The notes under the pieces are model-generated. The model was given only the letters and a program-made list of their open reading frames with translations. It did no database searches and was not told where the DNA came from. A stretch of 64,000 nucleotides of DNA from Acidisarcina sp. Its GTDB lineage: Bacteria; Acidobacteriota; Terriglobia; Terriglobales; Acidobacteriaceae. Position 1 is the first letter of the stretch. Each line of letters opens with the position of its first letter. The translations under genes were made by a program, and so were the position numbers. The stretch spans positions 558,001-622,000 of the forward strand of contig DATLIY010000008.1 of the NCBI GenBank assembly GCA_035539175.1, written 5' to 3'. Positions 61,489-64,000 of this stretch are shown here, piece by piece.

Positions 61489-62583
61489 TTAACGCTTGTA
61501 TGCAGGAGCGCACACTGGCTGTACGTCAACAGATTGCGGATTGGCAAAGTATTTGCGCTGGAAGAAAAACGCTACATTCACCAGTGCGATCATCACCGGA
61601 ACCTCGACCAGCGGTCCGATCACCGCTGCGAATGCTGCGCCGGAGTTGATGCCGAAGACGGAGACCGCCACGGCGATGGCTAGTTCGAAGTTATTCGACG
61701 CGGCCGTAAAAGCCAGGGTTGTGGTCTTCGAATAGTCCGCGCCCACCTTCCTGCCCAGGTAGAAGGACACCAGAAACATCACCACAAAGTAGATCAAGAG
61801 CGGTACCGCGATGCGCAGCACGTCGAGCGGCAGGCGGACAATGTAGCTGCCCTTCAGCGAAAACATCACCACGATGGTGAAGAGCAGGGCGACCAGCGTC
61901 AGCGGGCTTACGCGGGGAATGAAGTTGGTGTCGTACCAGCTGCGCCCCTTGGTGCGGACGAGCACGGTTCGGGTAAGGAATCCTGCGAGGAAGGGGATTC
62001 CCAGGTAGATGAAGACGCTTTTTGCAATCTGCGCGATCGATACGTGGACCACCATTCCGTGCAGGCCCAGCTTTGCGGGCAGCACGGTAATGAAGATCCA
62101 CGCATAGAGCGAATAGAAGAGGACCTGGAAGACGGAATTAAACGCCACCAGCCCGGCGGCATACTCCGTATCGCCCTTCGCCAGTTCGTTCCACACGATC
62201 ACCATGGCGATGCAGCGCGCGAGCCCAATCATAATCAGCCCGGCCATGTACTCCGGATAGCCGCGGAGGAAGACCACCGCCAGCACAAACATCAGGATTG
62301 GCCCGATGACCCAGTTCTGCAAGAGCGACAGCCCAAGGACCCGCTTGTTGCGGAAGACCTCGTGCAGCTCCTCATACCGCACCTTGGTAAAGGGCGGATA
62401 CATCATCAGGATCAAGCCAATGGCAATCGGAATCGAGGTTGTGCCGAAGCTGAAGCGATTCAGAAACGGAACGATGCCCGGCGCAAGCCAGCCGGCAGCC
62501 ACGCCGACGAGCATCGCGGCAAAGATCCATGCCGTCAGGTAGCGATCCAGAAATCCCAGTCTGCGTGTCGCAGTCTCTGCCAT
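61489..62583 (-). CDS. acr3: arsenite efflux transporter ACR3
   Basis: The 364-residue protein has ten predicted membrane helices and the ACR3 motif [19 protein letters not shown] with the functional conserved cysteine. ACR3 exports arsenite using the proton gradient. It starts at ATG 62583 (AAGAGG site), 11 bases after the arsM stop; an ATG at 62607 would overlap arsM. It is the efflux step that complements reduction by ArsC. Confidence 0.93.
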   Translation of the reverse strand: MAETATRRLGFLDRYLTAWIFAAMLVGVAAGWLAPGIVPFLNRFSFGTTSIPIAIGLILMMYPPFTKVRYEELHEVFRNKRVLGLSLLQNWVIGPILMFVLAVVFLRGYPEYMAGLIMIGLARCIAMVIVWNELAKGDTEYAAGLVAFNSVFQVLFYSLYAWIFITVLPAKLGLHGMVVHVSIAQIAKSVFIYLGIPFLAGFLTRTVLVRTKGRSWYDTNFIPRVSPLTLVALLFTIVVMFSLKGSYIVRLPLDVLRIAVPLLIYFVVMFLVSFYLGRKVGADYSKTTTLAFTAASNNFELAIAVAVSVFGINSGAAFAAVIGPLVEVPVMIALVNVAFFFQRKYFANPQSVDVQPVCAPAYKR

Positions 62584-62593
62584 GTCGCGCCTC

Positions 62594-63424
62594 TTACTTT
62601 CTGCCATGCAGCTTGATGGAGACGACTGCCTCTGCCGCCTGCCGAACCAGCTTGTCGGGATTCTTCAGCGAAGCCACCGAGACAGTCGATCCGCAGCAGG
62701 AGGTCCTGCCCTCGCCAAAACCCTCTGGCGCCAGCACCTTCACCAGGTCCGAGCCATAGGCCATGCGCGGAATCGAGAGATCATGCAGCCCCGCCGCCAG
62801 GGCAGTGCTCAGATAGTCCGTCAGCAGGCTGGCCCCGGAGATGCAGCCCACGTAGGCGCTGATGTCCTTGGCAACCGCCTCGGGCAACTGCTTCAGCAGC
62901 ACAATGTCGCTCACCGCGAAACGCCCGCCCGGCTTCAGCACGCGCGCAATTTCACGGAAGACGGCAGGCTTGTCCGGCGACAGATTGATGACGCAGTTGC
63001 TGATGACATAATCCACCGACGCGCTCTCGATGGGCAGATTCTCGATAAAACCCTTGCGGAACTCCACGTTCGTTGCGCCGCGCTTCTCCGCGTTCTGCCG
63101 CGCCAGGGCCAGCATGTCGTCCGTCATATCGACGCCGATCACGCGGCCTGTTGGGCCTACGCGATTCCACGCAAGAAAGGCATCGAAGCCCGCGCCGGAG
63201 CCCAGATCGACGACCGTCATTCCCGGAGCGAGCTCGGTCAGTGCCAGAGGATTACCGCAGCCGAGACCAAGATTGGCATCCCCCGCCAAGGCCAATTCTT
63301 CCTCGCTATAGCCAATGGACTTGGCTACATCCGCCACCGGGGCCGCACAGCAGGAGGATTCCCCGCGAGCAACCGCGGCATAGTGCTCTTCCACAGCAGT
63401 AGTAAGCATCGCGTTGTCTGTCAT
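62594..63424 (-). CDS. arsM: arsenite S-adenosylmethionine methyltransferase ArsM
   Basis: The 276-residue protein starts at ATG 63424 (GAGGAG site, ATGA overlap with the marR-like gene). The SAM motif is [14 protein letters not shown]. The arsenic-binding cysteines correspond to C56 (or the C25/C26 pair), C144 ([10 protein letters not shown]) and C194 ([10 protein letters not shown]), and another CC pair lies near the end (C243-C244). It methylates arsenite to methylated arsenicals for detoxification or volatilisation. Length and motifs are normal. Confidence 0.92.
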   Translation of the reverse strand: MTDNAMLTTAVEEHYAAVARGESSCCAAPVADVAKSIGYSEEELALAGDANLGLGCGNPLALTELAPGMTVVDLGSGAGFDAFLAWNRVGPTGRVIGVDMTDDMLALARQNAEKRGATNVEFRKGFIENLPIESASVDYVISNCVINLSPDKPAVFREIARVLKPGGRFAVSDIVLLKQLPEAVAKDISAYVGCISGASLLTDYLSTALAAGLHDLSIPRMAYGSDLVKVLAPEGFGEGRTSCCGSTVSVASLKNPDKLVRQAAEAVVSIKLHGRK

Positions 63425-63918
63425 TCCGTCTCCTCGATTCTTGTCAGTTTTGCTACCGGTGCGTTCAGCGCGCAGCAACCGGCCGATTCAATTGCTGTGT
63501 TCAGGATTTGCAGCGCGCTCAGGACCTCCGTTCGCCGCTGCTCTGGGATGGATTCCATAATCTGGCTGGTTCGCTGCCGCATCAGCCCATCGAGCTGCTT
63601 GCGCGTGCGACGGCCCTCCGCCGTGATCCGCACCAGGGCCGCGCGGCCGTCAGCCTGGGCTCCACGGACCCGCTCCACCAGTCCACGAGCCTCCAGCTTC
63701 TCCAAAATGCGCGTCATCGCGCTGGGCGTGATGCCGGAGATGGCCGCCAGATCGGTGAGGCGGGCGCCCTCCCGGGCCACCAGCGTGCGCAGAATGGCGC
63801 ATTGCCGCTGGCTCAGGCCATCGCAACAAACTTCATCGGGACCTACCTGGCCGAGGATTCGCCCCAGCCGCTCCAGCTCATCCCACCATTGTTTGGTCGC
63901 TTCGCCGCTGATATCCAT
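63421..63918 (-). CDS. MarR-family regulator of the arsenic operon
   Basis: The 165-residue winged-helix protein has a MarR core (residues of about 36-130: RQCAILRTLVAREG, RLTDLAAISGITPSAMTRI, GRAALVRITAEGRRT). Three cysteines (C31, C32 and C40, CC-x7-C) sit just before the winged helix, and another CC pair (C148, C149) is near the C-terminus. No ArsR/SmtB-type protein is present, so this protein is the likely arsenic sensor, with As(III) binding three cysteines and releasing DNA. No ribosome-binding site is seen at ATG 63918; the message may be leaderless. It is coupled to arsM. Confidence 0.85.
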   Translation of the reverse strand: MDISGEATKQWWDELERLGRILGQVGPDEVCCDGLSQRQCAILRTLVAREGARLTDLAAISGITPSAMTRILEKLEARGLVERVRGAQADGRAALVRITAEGRRTRKQLDGLMRQRTSQIMESIPEQRRTEVLSALQILNTAIESAGCCALNAPVAKLTRIEETE

Positions 63919-63941
63919 GGCAAGAGACTAGGCCGATATGC

Positions 63942-63958
63942 TTGCTTGCGTCAAGCAA
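63942..63958. promoter_or_regulatory. candidate MarR operator TTGCTTG-N3-CAAGCAA
   Basis: A perfect seven-base dyad with three central bases lies 24 bases upstream of the regulator ATG. A leftward promoter hexamer TTGACG at 63949-63954, with TAGTCT at 63925-63930 (18-base spacing), overlaps its inner half, so repressor binding would block the promoter. The -10 would place transcription start close to the ATG at 63918. Confidence 0.6.
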
Positions 63959-63987
63959 ATAAATTAAACCGCTGGTAAACTGTAGTC

Positions 63988-64000
63988 ATGTTGAAGGATC
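63988..64000 (+). CDS. possible start of a divergent gene, truncated
   Basis: An ATG at 63988 opens a frame that runs out of the window after four codons (MLKD). A TAAACT motif at 63976-63981 could be a rightward -10. There is no strong ribosome-binding site. The identity is unknowable from this window. Confidence 0.25.

Overview
The window looks like part of a chromosome from an Acidobacteriota bacterium, probably of the Terriglobia (Granulicella/Edaphobacter/Terriglobus-like). The evidence is two very large tandem TonB-dependent receptors with an N-terminal carboxypeptidase-regulatory domain (Oar-like), an Ig-like-repeat secreted protein, GC-rich coding sequence, and a dispersed repeat whose spurious translation (RSFASLRMT) is familiar to me from genomes of this group. 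This assignment is inferred from gene content and memory, not from a search.

Region 1 (1-20350) is a compact tailed-phage-like element. Transcribed leftwards from about 19110 are a zinc-ribbon protein, a sigma-region-4-like protein, a terminator hairpin, a small basic protein, a 1534-residue secreted fibre-like protein, terminase large subunit, an inserted HipA-like kinase/DUF3037 pair with its own terminator, portal, prohead protease, scaffold-like protein, capsid, head-tail connector, three small connector/tail proteins, a baseplate-like protein and an XhlA-like lysis-associated protein. A divergent repressor with a degenerate S24 peptidase fold sits at the right edge (19638-20348). No integrase, replication gene or tape measure is visible. 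The left end is outside the window.

Region 2 (20360-31040) carries a Tat-type lactonase, a thioesterase, a small secreted protein, obg and the two TonB-dependent receptors. Region 3 (31139-43330) is housekeeping: mnmG, a DUF4440 protein, dnaB, ligA, a membrane hydrolase, a DUF6580-like protein, DedA, a MogA/MoaB protein, a TonB-like energy transducer and miaA. Region 4 (43460-48075) holds an Ig-like protein, two stress-type proteins (GSP17M-like and BON) and an SGNH lipoprotein.

Region 5 (48261-60772) concerns envelope and transcription: alr, a sugar-dehydrogenase-like gene and a small ORF next to lpxC, an M20 peptidase behind a palindrome-bearing promoter, maf, an isoaspartyl peptidase, a CDP-alcohol phosphatidyltransferase, greA, carD, a flavodoxin, ruvX, mltG and a lipoprotein. 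Region 6 (61016-63958) is a compact arsenic operon (marR-like regulator, arsM, acr3, arsC) with an inverted repeat just upstream. It is controlled by a MarR-type protein carrying a CC-x7-C motif rather than by a standard ArsR.

Four intergenic loci carry copies of the dispersed repeat. At two of them part of the repeat has expanded into regular tandem arrays, with periods of 20 bp and 30 bp. No tRNA, rRNA, CRISPR array or insertion sequence was found.
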